Source: Candidatus Gastranaerophilales bacterium (GTDB lineage: Bacteria > Cyanobacteriota > Vampirovibrionia > Gastranaerophilales > Gastranaerophilaceae). From it: DNA of 16,531 nt. The position numbers were made by a program, and so were the translations under genes. Under the pieces are notes generated by a model that searched no databases, had not been told where the DNA came from, and was given only the letters and a program-made list of their open reading frames with translations. This document shows, one piece after another, positions 1-7,143 of the stretch. Position 1 is the stretch's first letter. The number at the start of each line of letters is the position of its first letter. The stretch covers positions 1 through 16,531 of the forward strand of contig CAJULH010000043.1 of NCBI GenBank assembly GCA_910587175.1, in the 5' to 3' direction.

Positions 1-46
1 AGATTCCGTATGGTGACTGGAGTTCAGACGTGTGCTCTTCCGATCT
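1..46. other. Illumina adapter sequence at contig end (artefact)
   Basis: Bases 13-46 match the standard Illumina index-adapter/read-2 primer (starts GTGACTGGAG, ends CTTCCGATCT). Bases 1-4 (AGAT) match the end of the P7 flow-cell sequence, and bases 5-12 fit an 8-base i7 index. The whole block therefore has the order P7 tail, index, read-2 primer, insert. Genomic sequence begins at about base 47. This is library contamination kept in the assembly, not biology. Confidence 0.96.
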
Positions 47-1304
47 AAATGTATTTGGTAATATAAATATCTTTGATAAAACCCAAAATAAAAGTATGAC
101 ATCTTTTCAGGCGTTAGCCACAGCGGTTGCAGCACAGGTTGGAACAGGAAACATAGTAGGTGCCGCAGGGGCAATTTTAATAGGAGGTCCCGGAGCAATC
201 TTTTGGATGTGGGTTATAGCCTTCTTTGGAATGGCAACTATATATGCAGAGGCAACACTTGCAATAAAAACAAGGCTCGTAAAAGCAGACGGTACAATAA
301 AAGGCGGACCCGTATATTATATAACCACAGCTTTTAGGGGACGTTTTGGAAAATTTCTGGCTGCATTTTTTGCAGTTGCAATTATTTTGGCGCTTGGGTT
401 TATGGGCTGCATGGTGCAGTCAAATTCTATAGCATACTGTATGCAGACAGCATTTGGGATAGAACCTTGGATTATCGGGATTATTCTTGTTATAGTTTGC
501 GCCTCTATTTTTGTCGGCGGAATAAAACGCCTTGCCTCTGTTACTGAAAAAATTGTCCCTTTTATGGCGCTTTTCTTTATAATAGGCTGCCTTATTATCT
601 TAATTGCAAGAATTCAATACATCCCCGAAACATTTGAAATGATTTTTAAATACGCCTTTGCACCACAGGCAATCATAGGCGGAGGATTCGGACATGCCTT
701 TAAAACCGCCTTAAGCCAGGGCGCTAAACGCGGATTATTTTCAAATGAAGCAGGCATGGGTTCAACACCCCACGCGCACGCTTTTGCAAACGTATCTAAT
801 CCGCACACACAGGGAACAGTTGCAATGATAGGTGTTTTTATAGATACTTTTGTAATTTTAAGCCTGAATGCTTTTATAATAATTTCTACACTCTATACAA
901 ATGACGGAGTATTATCAAACGGTTATACAGAAGCCGTTATGCAGATATTAAACAAAACAAACCTTGTACAGACAGCTTTTGGAAGTATATTTGGAAATTC
1001 TGCCGGGGCAATCTTTGTTGCAGTCTGCCTCCTGTTCTTTGCCTTTTCAACGATTCTAAGCTGGAATTTATTTGGCAAAATCAATGTAGACTACCTCTTT
1101 GGCAGAAAACATCCTAAGGCTGCATCACTTATTTACACAATTGTTGCACTTGGTTTTATTATGCTTGGAAGCCTGATTTCAAGCGATTTTGTGTGGGAAT
1201 TAACTGATATGTTTAATAATCTTATGGTTATCCCAAATACTATTGCCCTGTTTGCTCTTACAGGTATAGTAACTAAGATTGCAAATAACAAAAACCGGGT
1301 TTAA
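47..1304 (+). CDS. AGCS-family sodium:alanine/glycine symporter, 5'-truncated
   Basis: Integral membrane transporter that would couple Na+ (or H+) entry to uptake of alanine or glycine across the inner membrane. The family is recognised by the block VGTGNIVGAAGAI followed by GGPGAIFWMW and the AGCS-typical stretch SNEAGMGSTPHAHA, then GVFIDTFVI. Several hydrophobic helices fill the remaining length. About 418 native residues are present. Family members usually have a further N-terminal segment before the VGTGN motif, so I infer that a few dozen residues are missing beyond the contig end. An apparent GTG start at base 30 lies inside the adapter and is spurious: its first residues (M-C-S-S-D) are adapter-encoded. 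The frame is otherwise intact and ends at TAA 1302-1304. No clear terminator follows. Substrate preference between Ala and Gly cannot be read from the sequence. Confidence 0.92.
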
Positions 1305-1351
1305 AAGATTTTTGCTGCCTTTTGCATATTCAAATTGACAAAATCATTATA

Positions 1352-1380
1352 TTGCAAACCCCAATTAAATTTGCTATAAT
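1352..1380 (+). promoter_or_regulatory. Promoter for the glycosyltransferase gene
   Basis: TTGCAA (1352-1357), 17-base spacer, TATAAT (1375-1380), with an extended -10 TG at 1372-1373. This is a near-consensus sigma70-type promoter. Predicted transcription start is near 1387, giving a leader of about 70 bases before ATG 1460. A TTGACA at 1335-1340 is too far from the -10 to pair with it. Confidence 0.75.
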
Positions 1381-1459
1381 CAGTGAAATACAGCTATATT
1401 ACAGGGATTCGCAACAAAGGCGATTTTTCTCAAACAGTTTTATATAATCAGGAGTATTA

Positions 1460-2344
1460 ATGTCCGGCGAAGTTTCACATATTTTTACACAAAGAAAATA
1501 TTTTGAGCACACTGAAAGGGTTTTAAATATCTACACCCACCCTATCGGAGGTTTAGGCAACCGTATCAAAAATATTTTAAGCCGCATAAGATTATATGCT
1601 GGCAATTACGATACAGTAGATATTCATTGGGCGCGCGGCGGCTCTATTTATAACCGATTTTATGAACTATTTACATTGGATATTTTCCCAAGGATCAATG
1701 AAATAGATTACTCTGTATTTTTGGATAACCAATGCAGGGAGGATGATTTGTGGAACCTGCTTTTAACCCCCCAGGAGCAGGAACTGATTAGAGATGTCAT
1801 ACCGGGCGGCTTTATCGATTTTGAATGTTTGCAAACTAATCCCAAATTCATTCCGCAGTGTATTAAAGACATATATATCCCATATTTTAGAGCACTAAAA
1901 CCCACCGAAAGCGTTCAAAGTCTCATCGACAAAGTTTCATTACCGGAAAATTGCATAGCTGTGCACATTAGACATTCTGAAGACTGGAGAATATGGCAAA
2001 GATGGGCACAAGGCGACATCGGGCTTTTTATAGACGAAATGAAAAAATATGATGAAAATACATATTTTTATCTTGTGTGTCATACAAAAGAAATTGAAGA
2101 ACTTATGGTTCAAACATTTGGCAGTCGCATAATCGTATTTCCTGATAAGGATTATAATAAAAAAGACAACAGGCAGCATGTTGCAGATATGTATTTATTA
2201 TCCAAACCACAAAAAATGATTCTTACATATGGTTCAACTTTTAGTGAATGCTCCTGGTGGCTTGGCGAGTGCAGGCAGGATATTACCGTAATCGGCAACC
2301 ATGACAGATGGAATAATGGAATCGTTGACGTTGGCACCTTATAA
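1460..2344 (+). CDS. Fucosyltransferase-like glycosyltransferase (GT11/GT23/NodZ-type)
   Basis: A 294-residue probably cytosolic glycosyltransferase with GT-B-type features. Motifs seen: GGLGNRI at residues 30-36, resembling the GGLGNQ/R motif near the N-terminus of GT11 and NodZ-like enzymes; AVHIRHSEDW at about 167-176, resembling the H-x-R motif that binds the GDP-sugar in alpha-1,2/alpha-1,6 fucosyltransferases; and D243 with STFSECSWW at 259-267, resembling the D-x-x-L-x-S...STFSWW motif. By family knowledge it would transfer fucose or a related sugar from a GDP-sugar to a surface glycan; donor and acceptor are inference. ATG 1460 is preceded by AGGAG (1450-1454) at 5 bases, and the gene has its own promoter at 1352-1380. 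No signal peptide or membrane segment is seen. There are no neighbouring glycan genes, so it looks like an orphan transferase. Confidence 0.72.
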   Translation: MSGEVSHIFTQRKYFEHTERVLNIYTHPIGGLGNRIKNILSRIRLYAGNYDTVDIHWARGGSIYNRFYELFTLDIFPRINEIDYSVFLDNQCREDDLWNLLLTPQEQELIRDVIPGGFIDFECLQTNPKFIPQCIKDIYIPYFRALKPTESVQSLIDKVSLPENCIAVHIRHSEDWRIWQRWAQGDIGLFIDEMKKYDENTYFYLVCHTKEIEELMVQTFGSRIIVFPDKDYNKKDNRQHVADMYLLSKPQKMILTYGSTFSECSWWLGECRQDITVIGNHDRWNNGIVDVGTL

Positions 2345-2368
2345 TAAATTATTAATTTTTCTTAATAA

Positions 2369-2433
2369 AGCTTTGATTTTTTAAAGCTCGGCACCTTTTT
2401 TGCCGATAAGATATCTGTAAGGAAGGTGAGCTA
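2369..2433 (+). promoter_or_regulatory. Structured leader with alternative SD-sequestering pairing
   Basis: Three pairings can be drawn. (a) AGCTTT 2369-2374 with AAAGCT 2383-2388. (b) CGGCA 2389-2393 with TGCCG 2401-2405, loop CCTTTTT. (c) GCTC 2386-2389 plus ACCTT 2393-2397 with AAGGT 2423-2427 plus GAGC 2428-2431, which covers the Shine-Dalgarno sequence of the gene starting at 2434. Pairings (b) and (c) exclude each other. The T-runs lie in loops rather than after stems, so neither hairpin is a classical terminator. A possible -10 (TATAAT, 2340-2345) overlaps the preceding stop codon, but its -35 is weak. Function is inference. Confidence 0.35.
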
Positions 2434-3501
2434 ATGCATAATAATATCAATATTGATACAAATAATTCACAAATTTATATTCAAAGCAAGGAAAATTTGT
2501 CTACCCAAAAAGTACCGCAGTCAAATACATCAGACGGTGTTATTAATCTGTCTAAGGCGGCATCTGAGGATGAACTTGTTGAATTTGCCGATACAACCGA
2601 CAATAAAACAAAAACGCAAAGGGAAATTGAAACCCTGCTTGAAGAATATAATACTGAAATGAATGAATATTTCAGATGTCAGTTGGAACTTATAAAATTG
2701 CAGCGCGAATATGAAGAAGTGCAGAGAGAAATTGCAAAATGTGACGATAAAAGCAAGGCGGCAAGCCTTCAGGCAAGAGCTTCCGGTCTAAATCAGTCAA
2801 TAGTAACTGCAAATGAAAATATGCAAATGTGCAACGAAGCAATGGAAAATATAAACAAAGCACTTTTAAATGCAACAGTTGAAGCTTCAGCGCCGAAAGA
2901 AAATATAACAACCGATAGCGTTTATGTAAACCAAAACACAGAAACCGGTATGCAAAATACACAATATAGCGGCAAATCAATACCACAGGATGTTGCAGCA
3001 AAACTTGACAAAAAGCTTGGAAATGGTTTTAGCCAAAAATGCGAGCAGGTGGCGGCAAAATTAAACTGCAATCCGGGCGATCTTCTTGCAATGATGTACA
3101 GCGAATCAGGATTAAATCCTAAAGCACAAAATGCTGCCGGAGGTGCCGTGGGACTTATTCAATTCATTCCATCCACACTTTCTGCAAACGGATATTCTTC
3201 AGGTCAGGTTGCGAATATGTCTGCAGTACAACAGCTTGATGTTGTAGCTGATATTTTAATGAAATCAAAAACTATGAGCGGATTTGCCCAGAATGAAAAA
3301 CTTGATGCCGGAAGTCTTTACGCAATATGTTTTCTGCCTGCTGCAGCAAAAAGTGATGTACTTTGCTCCTCATCAGGAAAACTAAACTGGGCATATAGTG
3401 CAAACTCAGCACTTGACCTTGATAAAGACGGTTCAATTTCAAAAAATGACCTTGCAAGAAGGCTAAACGGAAAATACACCGAAATGATTAATAATATATA
3501 A
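2434..3501 (+). CDS. Coiled-coil, lytic transglycosylase (SLT)-like protein with C-terminal EF-hand motif
   Basis: A 355-residue predicted peptidoglycan-cleaving protein. Order of parts: low-complexity polar N-terminus (1-55); long charged helical/coiled-coil region (about 60-148); linker; SLT/lysozyme-like domain (about 185-310) with candidate catalytic Glu224 in the SESGLNP motif and AVGLIQFIPSTL at 238-249, matching the E-S/G...G-L-x-Q-F signature; and a C-terminal DLDKDGSISKND loop (328-339) with Asp/Ser at EF-hand positions 1, 3, 5, 7, 9 and 12. By family knowledge SLT domains cut the MurNAc-GlcNAc bond; calcium binding is inference from the loop. No signal peptide is visible, so export would need another route (a phage-tail, secretion or flagellar-type role is possible). 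RBS AAGGTGA sits just upstream of ATG 2434. Confidence 0.75.
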   Translation: MHNNINIDTNNSQIYIQSKENLSTQKVPQSNTSDGVINLSKAASEDELVEFADTTDNKTKTQREIETLLEEYNTEMNEYFRCQLELIKLQREYEEVQREIAKCDDKSKAASLQARASGLNQSIVTANENMQMCNEAMENINKALLNATVEASAPKENITTDSVYVNQNTETGMQNTQYSGKSIPQDVAAKLDKKLGNGFSQKCEQVAAKLNCNPGDLLAMMYSESGLNPKAQNAAGGAVGLIQFIPSTLSANGYSSGQVANMSAVQQLDVVADILMKSKTMSGFAQNEKLDAGSLYAICFLPAAAKSDVLCSSSGKLNWAYSANSALDLDKDGSISKNDLARRLNGKYTEMINNI

Positions 3502-3505
3502 AAAA

Positions 3506-3576
3506 CTCCCGGACATGGATTCGAACCACGATTGAATGATCCAGAGTCATCCGTCCTGCCGTTAGACGATCCGGGA
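3506..3576 (-). tRNA. tRNA-Gln (anticodon CUG)
   Basis: Complete cloverleaf on the minus strand. Acceptor UCCCGGA pairs with UCCGGGA, discriminator G at 3506. D-arm GUC...GAC. Anticodon stem GAUGA/UCAUU with loop CUCUGGA, so the anticodon is CUG (+ strand 3542-3544). T-arm CGUGG/CCAUG with loop UUCGAAU. The U1-A72 first pair is typical of tRNA-Gln. CCA is not encoded, and a T5 run follows directly (3501-3505), which could help end transcription. It reads the CAG codon. The convergent SLT-like gene stops at 3501, four bases away. Confidence 0.95.
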
Positions 3577-3620
3577 ATAAAAGTTCCGCATCTTTAAAAC
3601 AAGCTTCGGAAACTGTAATA

Positions 3621-3649
3621 ATTGTACAACGTTGATTTTTTTTACGCAA
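3621..3649 (-). promoter_or_regulatory. Promoter of tRNA-Gln
   Basis: On the minus strand TTGCGT (3649-3644), 17-base spacer, TACAAT (3626-3621). Predicted start near 3614, about 38 bases before the mature tRNA 5' end at 3576. It lies between sstT (stop 3663) and the tRNA. Confidence 0.5.
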
Positions 3650-3662
3650 GAGGCAATAACAT

Positions 3663-4907
3663 TTATGACTCCTTGCGCCGTTTTCTATATTCCGCAGCAG
3701 CGGTAAAGATTACATCAGATGAAGAATTCAGTGCAGTTTCAAGGCTATCCTGGATTACACCAATTATAAAACCAACACCAACAACCTGAATTGCTATATC
3801 ATTTGATATACCAAAAAGAGAACATGCTAGGGGAATTAAAAGCAAAGAACCCCCGGCAACACCGGAAGAACCGCAGGCAGCAAATGAAGCCAAAATACCA
3901 AGAATGAGAGCGGTAACAAGATTTATCTCAATACCCAAAGTATGTACAGCAGCAAGAGTCATAATTGTGATAGTGACAGCGGCTCCGCTCATATTAATTG
4001 TAGCACCCAGAGGAATTGATATAGAGTATACATTTTTATCAAGCTTAAGTTTTTCACACAGTGCCATATTAACCGGAATATTTGCGGCAGAGCTTCTGGT
4101 GAAAAATGCAGTAATTCCACTCTCTTTTAAACAAGTAAAGATAAGCGGATAAGGATTTTTTCTTGTTACAATGTAGACAATCAAAGGATTTGAAACAAAA
4201 TAAACAAAAAGCATACAAAAAACAAGAAGCAAAATCAGTTTGCCGTACTCAGAAAAAATTTCCATACCGCTTGATGAAACAGCAGTAAAAACAAGCCCCA
4301 TAATGCCAAAAGGAGCGAAATCAATAATCTTACACACGACATTTGCACTGCAGTCTGCAACATCCGAAAACAGTTTTTTTGTTGAAGCAGATGCAATACT
4401 TTTCATACCAAAACCAAAAAGAAGCGCCCAAAAAAGTATCCCGAGATAATTTCCGGTTGATAATGACACAACAGGATTTGAAACAATATTTACCAAAAGA
4501 TTGTGCAAAATTCCTGCCATATTGCCGGGAGAAACAGCCGGAATCTCATTCAAAGAAGCAAGTGTCAAAGTAAGAGGAAAAATAAAACTCAAAACAACAG
4601 CTATACAGGAAGCAAGAAAGGTTGACAGCATATATAAAAGCACAATCACCTTAAACCGTCCATCTTGCTTTATCTGTCCGTTTACAAGCGAACCTATTAT
4701 CAATACAAACACAAGAACGGGAGCTATGCCCTTAAGAGCTCCTATAAAAAGTTCGCCAAACATTTTTAAAAATTTGAAATTCGGAAAATATATAGCAAAA
4801 ATAATACCCAGGAATATACCTATAATTATCCTTAGAACCAGATTTACACTGTTGTATTTTTTAAAAATAATTGAAAAGAGGCTTTTTTTCATACCCGTGC
4901 TTGTCAT
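3663..4907 (-). CDS. sstT: Serine/threonine:Na+ symporter SstT
   Basis: A 414-residue inner-membrane symporter of the dicarboxylate/amino acid:cation (DAACS) family that takes up serine and threonine with Na+. Its length equals that of the E. coli enzyme as I recall it. Recognition rests on FFTRSSAANIPVNM at about 268-281 (the SstT form of the family's serine-rich hairpin loop), GATINMSGAA at 301-310 (family NMDGT-like motif), GSSGVAGGS at about 346-354, and the final helix with VIQDSLETALNSSSDV. About eight hydrophobic helices are visible. The start is uncertain: ATG 4907 has AGGA directly abutting it, and the alternative Met6 (4892) has no better RBS. The gene is transcribed toward tRNA-Gln and lies downstream of the ABM gene on the same strand, about 97 bases apart. 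A -10-like TATGAT occurs upstream in that gap, but with no good -35. Confidence 0.9.
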   Translation of the reverse strand: MTSTGMKKSLFSIIFKKYNSVNLVLRIIIGIFLGIIFAIYFPNFKFLKMFGELFIGALKGIAPVLVFVLIIGSLVNGQIKQDGRFKVIVLLYMLSTFLASCIAVVLSFIFPLTLTLASLNEIPAVSPGNMAGILHNLLVNIVSNPVVSLSTGNYLGILFWALLFGFGMKSIASASTKKLFSDVADCSANVVCKIIDFAPFGIMGLVFTAVSSSGMEIFSEYGKLILLLVFCMLFVYFVSNPLIVYIVTRKNPYPLIFTCLKESGITAFFTRSSAANIPVNMALCEKLKLDKNVYSISIPLGATINMSGAAVTITIMTLAAVHTLGIEINLVTALILGILASFAACGSSGVAGGSLLLIPLACSLFGISNDIAIQVVGVGFIIGVIQDSLETALNSSSDVIFTAAAEYRKRRKES

Positions 4908-5004
4908 TCCTGCCCGCTAAGTCCGATATGGTTTAGATATCACCTAAATCAAAATATCATAAACAAAGAAAAATGTTTAGCGGAAAAATTTAGAATTATT
5001 ACCT

Positions 5005-5430
5005 TTATCCTGATTTTTTAAATATTCTGTTGAAATTATCAGGACAAAGCTGATATGCATCAACTAAATTAAGAGTCTTCACCATATGCAAGGTTTTTTC
5101 TTTATATTTTTTAAAATGCAGGGAAGCTATATGGTTTTCATATGCCTCTAGATTTCTGTAAATTTCTAAAATTCTTATTTGGGTGTCATTCTTGATTAAT
5201 GACATAGGATAAATTGAAATAACATCCTTTTCATTTTGCATAGATTTTTCAGCAACTTCTTTTGCATAGTTTAAATATTCATCCAAATATTCAGGATATA
5301 CCTCAATTTCAGATATCCTTACAATCATTCCGTTGTTATTGTCTTTTATTGATTCCTCTGCCAAAACCGAAGTACCTCCTGCAAAAGTTATGGTTATCAA
5401 TATAAATAAAATCCGAATTATATGACACAT
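5005..5430 (-). CDS. Exported antibiotic-biosynthesis-monooxygenase (ABM) domain protein
   Basis: A 141-residue protein. Residues 1-24 form a signal peptide (hydrophobic core IIRILFILITITFAGG, likely cleavage after VLA before EES). Residues about 35-112 form one ABM (dimeric alpha/beta-barrel) domain: MIVRISEIEVYPEYLDEYL, the helix AKEVAEKSM, RILEIYRNLEAYENH and a C-terminal HFKKYKE. The family includes small quinol/heme-type monooxygenases and stress proteins of unknown substrate. Location in the periplasm or outside the cell is inferred. I chose ATG 5430 because GGGAG lies 5 bases upstream; an in-frame start at 5460 has no such site and would put polar residues ahead of the signal peptide. 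Same strand as sstT, but a shared transcript is unproven. Confidence 0.72.
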   Translation of the reverse strand: MCHIIRILFILITITFAGGTSVLAEESIKDNNNGMIVRISEIEVYPEYLDEYLNYAKEVAEKSMQNEKDVISIYPMSLIKNDTQIRILEIYRNLEAYENHIASLHFKKYKEKTLHMVKTLNLVDAYQLCPDNFNRIFKKSG

Positions 5431-5762
5431 AAAATCTCCCAAACGAAACCAGTGTATCACAAACAGATTTAAAGCATATTTAAAAAGAAACTTAAGCGAA
5501 AAAATTCCAAAAAACCCACAATCGAACTCTGGAAAATGGCAATATGAGTGAATTAGAAACCAAAAACAACCCTAAATACAGAAAAAACTCCTTGAAAAGT
5601 GCGACTGTCGAACTTTTTATGAGCAACTTTATAATGCAATAACCAAAACCCAAAGTCAAGTGTTTTATATGATTCAAGGATTTAAAGAAAACATCATTTG
5701 ATAAAATTATTACTATTTTTATGTTAAAATCAATTTTACAAGGTCAATTCTGTTGGAGGCAA
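5431..5762. other. Gene-poor gap between the ABM gene and the unknown membrane module
   Basis: About 330 bases without a supported gene. It holds the region upstream of the minus-strand ABM gene and, at its right end, a candidate promoter for the gene at 5763. A 32-codon ORF (5544-5642, + strand, begins MSELETKNN) is present but lacks a well-placed RBS; it may be chance or a decayed remnant. TTCCA (about 5505) and TGGAA (about 5530) form a short inverted repeat. No tRNA, CRISPR or clear terminator seen. Confidence 0.5.
5698..5725 (+). promoter_or_regulatory. Candidate promoter of the two-gene membrane module
   Basis: TTGATA (5698-5703), 16-base spacer, TATGTT (5720-5725). An overlapping extended -10 reading, TGT-TAAAAT (5722-5730), is also possible. 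Both lie over an upstream in-frame ATG (5721), which favours ATG 5763, preceded by GGAGG (5755-5759), as the real start. Confidence 0.4.
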
Positions 5763-6572
5763 ATGTTAGATTTAATAGTAAATACAGCCACTCAACAATA
5801 CACTTCTTTTATTATATTCAAAGAAATTTTTGTTTTTACTTCAAATTTAGCTGTTACATTAATATCCATGTATACAGCATGGTTAAGATTTTTTAGTAAA
5901 AATCTTGTGGCATTAGGTGTTTCAAGTTCACACGATAGGTTTTATGGTGATACAGCTTCTGTTATTATTGAAAATAGGACATTTTCAAGTTTTACAATTA
6001 ATAAAATATATGTAGTTTATAATAATGAATACAAATTATTGCTAAAAAAATTTGAAGAACCTTTCGTAATAGAGCCATTTAAGGCTTGTAAGTTTACATC
6101 TAAAGGTATAACACAATCTTCACCGATTGACATACAAGAATTAAGCCATCTTATGACACTGGCTGATAGTTATTATATAGTGGAAACATCCAGAGGTAAT
6201 ATTTACTGCACTGGTAAAAAACAATCTTCAAAGAAAATCAACAAAAAGGCTGAGCTTACTTTGATTAGCTGTCATTACAACTCATTCAACGGAAAAGTTT
6301 TAAATATAAATGCAAGCTATGTACTTTCAATTTTATGTGAATCGGGTAGTTATAAAGATATCGTAATTGACAAATACGGACTTATGTCAGAAGACTTATT
6401 AGGATTTAATCAATTATCCAACGAAGCCATGAAGGATTTTAAATCTTGTTGTGATTATTTTAAGAAACTTGGCACAGAGCAAGGACTAACATTTAATTTA
6501 TATGACATAGCATTAAATGGAAGCAATCAATACTATAGGTTTAAATACAACAAACAGAACTCGCAGGAATAA
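5763..6572 (+). CDS. Single-pass membrane protein of unknown function (module gene 1)
   Basis: I do not recognise this 269-residue protein as a named family. Visible: a short N-terminus, one strong hydrophobic segment (about 17-44), then a domain that alternates hydrophobic and polar residues, consistent with beta strands (about 48-155; e.g. SVIIENRTFSSFTINKIYVV). A second mixed domain follows (about 162-262). SSHDRFYGD at 54-62 looks like a conserved turn. Cys residues are scattered, including CC at 229-230. Start chosen at ATG 5763 for GGAGG three bases upstream; a longer in-frame start at 5721 overlaps promoter-like sequence. It is followed after 3 bases by the next gene, so the two are almost certainly co-translated. 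Codon use is visibly more A+T-rich than the housekeeping genes here, which suggests acquisition. An envelope or defence role would be guesswork. Confidence 0.7.
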   Translation: MLDLIVNTATQQYTSFIIFKEIFVFTSNLAVTLISMYTAWLRFFSKNLVALGVSSSHDRFYGDTASVIIENRTFSSFTINKIYVVYNNEYKLLLKKFEEPFVIEPFKACKFTSKGITQSSPIDIQELSHLMTLADSYYIVETSRGNIYCTGKKQSSKKINKKAELTLISCHYNSFNGKVLNINASYVLSILCESGSYKDIVIDKYGLMSEDLLGFNQLSNEAMKDFKSCCDYFKKLGTEQGLTFNLYDIALNGSNQYYRFKYNKQNSQE

Positions 6573-6575
6573 ACT

Positions 6576-7046
6576 ATGAATAATTTTGATGAATATCGTA
6601 TGTCCCAATTTCAAAATAACATTTGCTCAGCACGAGCAGCAGCTAGATACCACAATATGTCTATGCCTGAAATTGAAACTTATAAAAAAATGGTACAACA
6701 AACACAAAATTTACAAGAACAATTAAGTGAAAGTAAAAAACAAACAGAAATTCTACAAGAAGCAAAATCTCTAACAAAAGAAAATATTGAATGTACAAAA
6801 CTAATAGCTGAATATACCTTAAAAAATCAAGAATCTGCCGAGAAACAATATATAACAAGTAGAAACTTATCTTGGATTGCAATAGGTATTGCACTAATAT
6901 CTTTAATATATGGTTGTGTATCTTCTCATAATACCGATAAGCTCTATAAACAACAATTACAAAAACAAGATGAAATTATACAAATATTAAAGCAAGTTCA
7001 AGCCCAGAACATAACACAAAAAACAACAAATACTAAATCTAAGTAA
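6576..7046 (+). CDS. Coiled-coil membrane protein of unknown function (module gene 2)
   Basis: A 156-residue protein I cannot assign to a family. Layout: polar N-terminus (1-32); long Gln/Glu/Lys-rich coiled coil (about 35-92); one transmembrane helix (about 98-115, SWIAIGIALISLIYGCV); a second short coiled coil (about 121-143); Thr/Lys-rich tail. ATG 6576 lies three bases after the upstream stop, and its AGGA (6565-6568) is inside the upstream gene, so translation is coupled. Composition is extremely A+T-rich (AAA, CAA, ACA codons dominate). With the preceding gene it forms a two-protein membrane module; the coiled coils suggest oligomerisation or contact with the partner. It is not obviously a phage spanin, holin or known toxin. 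Confidence 0.7.
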   Translation: MNNFDEYRMSQFQNNICSARAAARYHNMSMPEIETYKKMVQQTQNLQEQLSESKKQTEILQEAKSLTKENIECTKLIAEYTLKNQESAEKQYITSRNLSWIAIGIALISLIYGCVSSHNTDKLYKQQLQKQDEIIQILKQVQAQNITQKTTNTKSK

Positions 7047-7086
7047 TCAACAATAATAACTAGATTATTCTATAAGAGCTATATTT

Positions 7087-7143
7087 ATGAAAATTAGCGA
7101 GTATGAAAAAGCCATAAAGAAATATCACAATAGAACTAATTAA
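7087..7143 (+). other. 18-codon ORF abutting the fic stop (possible gene remnant)
   Basis: ATG 7087 opens MKISEYEKAIKKYHNRTN and stops at TAA 7141-7143, directly adjacent to the convergent fic stop (7144). It reads like the start of a helical protein, but only a weak AAGAG lies upstream. It could be a truncated gene left by the insertion that brought fic, a tiny protein, or chance. Low confidence. Confidence 0.2.

Noticed and set aside
614..808. Antisense ORFs over the transporter and many similar ORFs over other genes
   Set aside because: They are shadows of well-supported genes on the opposite strand, without RBS or family features.
1335..1380. TTGACA (1335-1340) as the -35 of the glycosyltransferase promoter
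   Set aside because: It is 34 bases from the TATAAT; the TTGCAA at 1352-1357 has the correct 17-base spacing.
3645..3677. CGCAAG/CTTGCG inverted repeat around the sstT stop as a terminator
   Set aside because: On the sstT strand the stem is followed by A's, not T's, the loop is 21 bases, and the left arm overlaps the -35 of the tRNA-Gln promoter.
4932..4948. TTTAG-N7-CTAAA inverted repeat upstream of sstT as an operator
   Set aside because: Only five pairs in A+T-rich DNA and no regulator match; could be chance.
5582..5615. Possible att site: AAAAACTCCT and TCGAAC also occur at the tRNA-Asn 3' end
   Set aside because: The two short matches are spaced differently from the tRNA (15 versus 10 bases), so this is not a real direct repeat, and no integrase is present.
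5544..5642. 32-codon ORF (MSELETKNN...) in the gap before the membrane module
   Set aside because: No RBS at a usable distance and no recognisable homology; kept only as a note in the gap entry.
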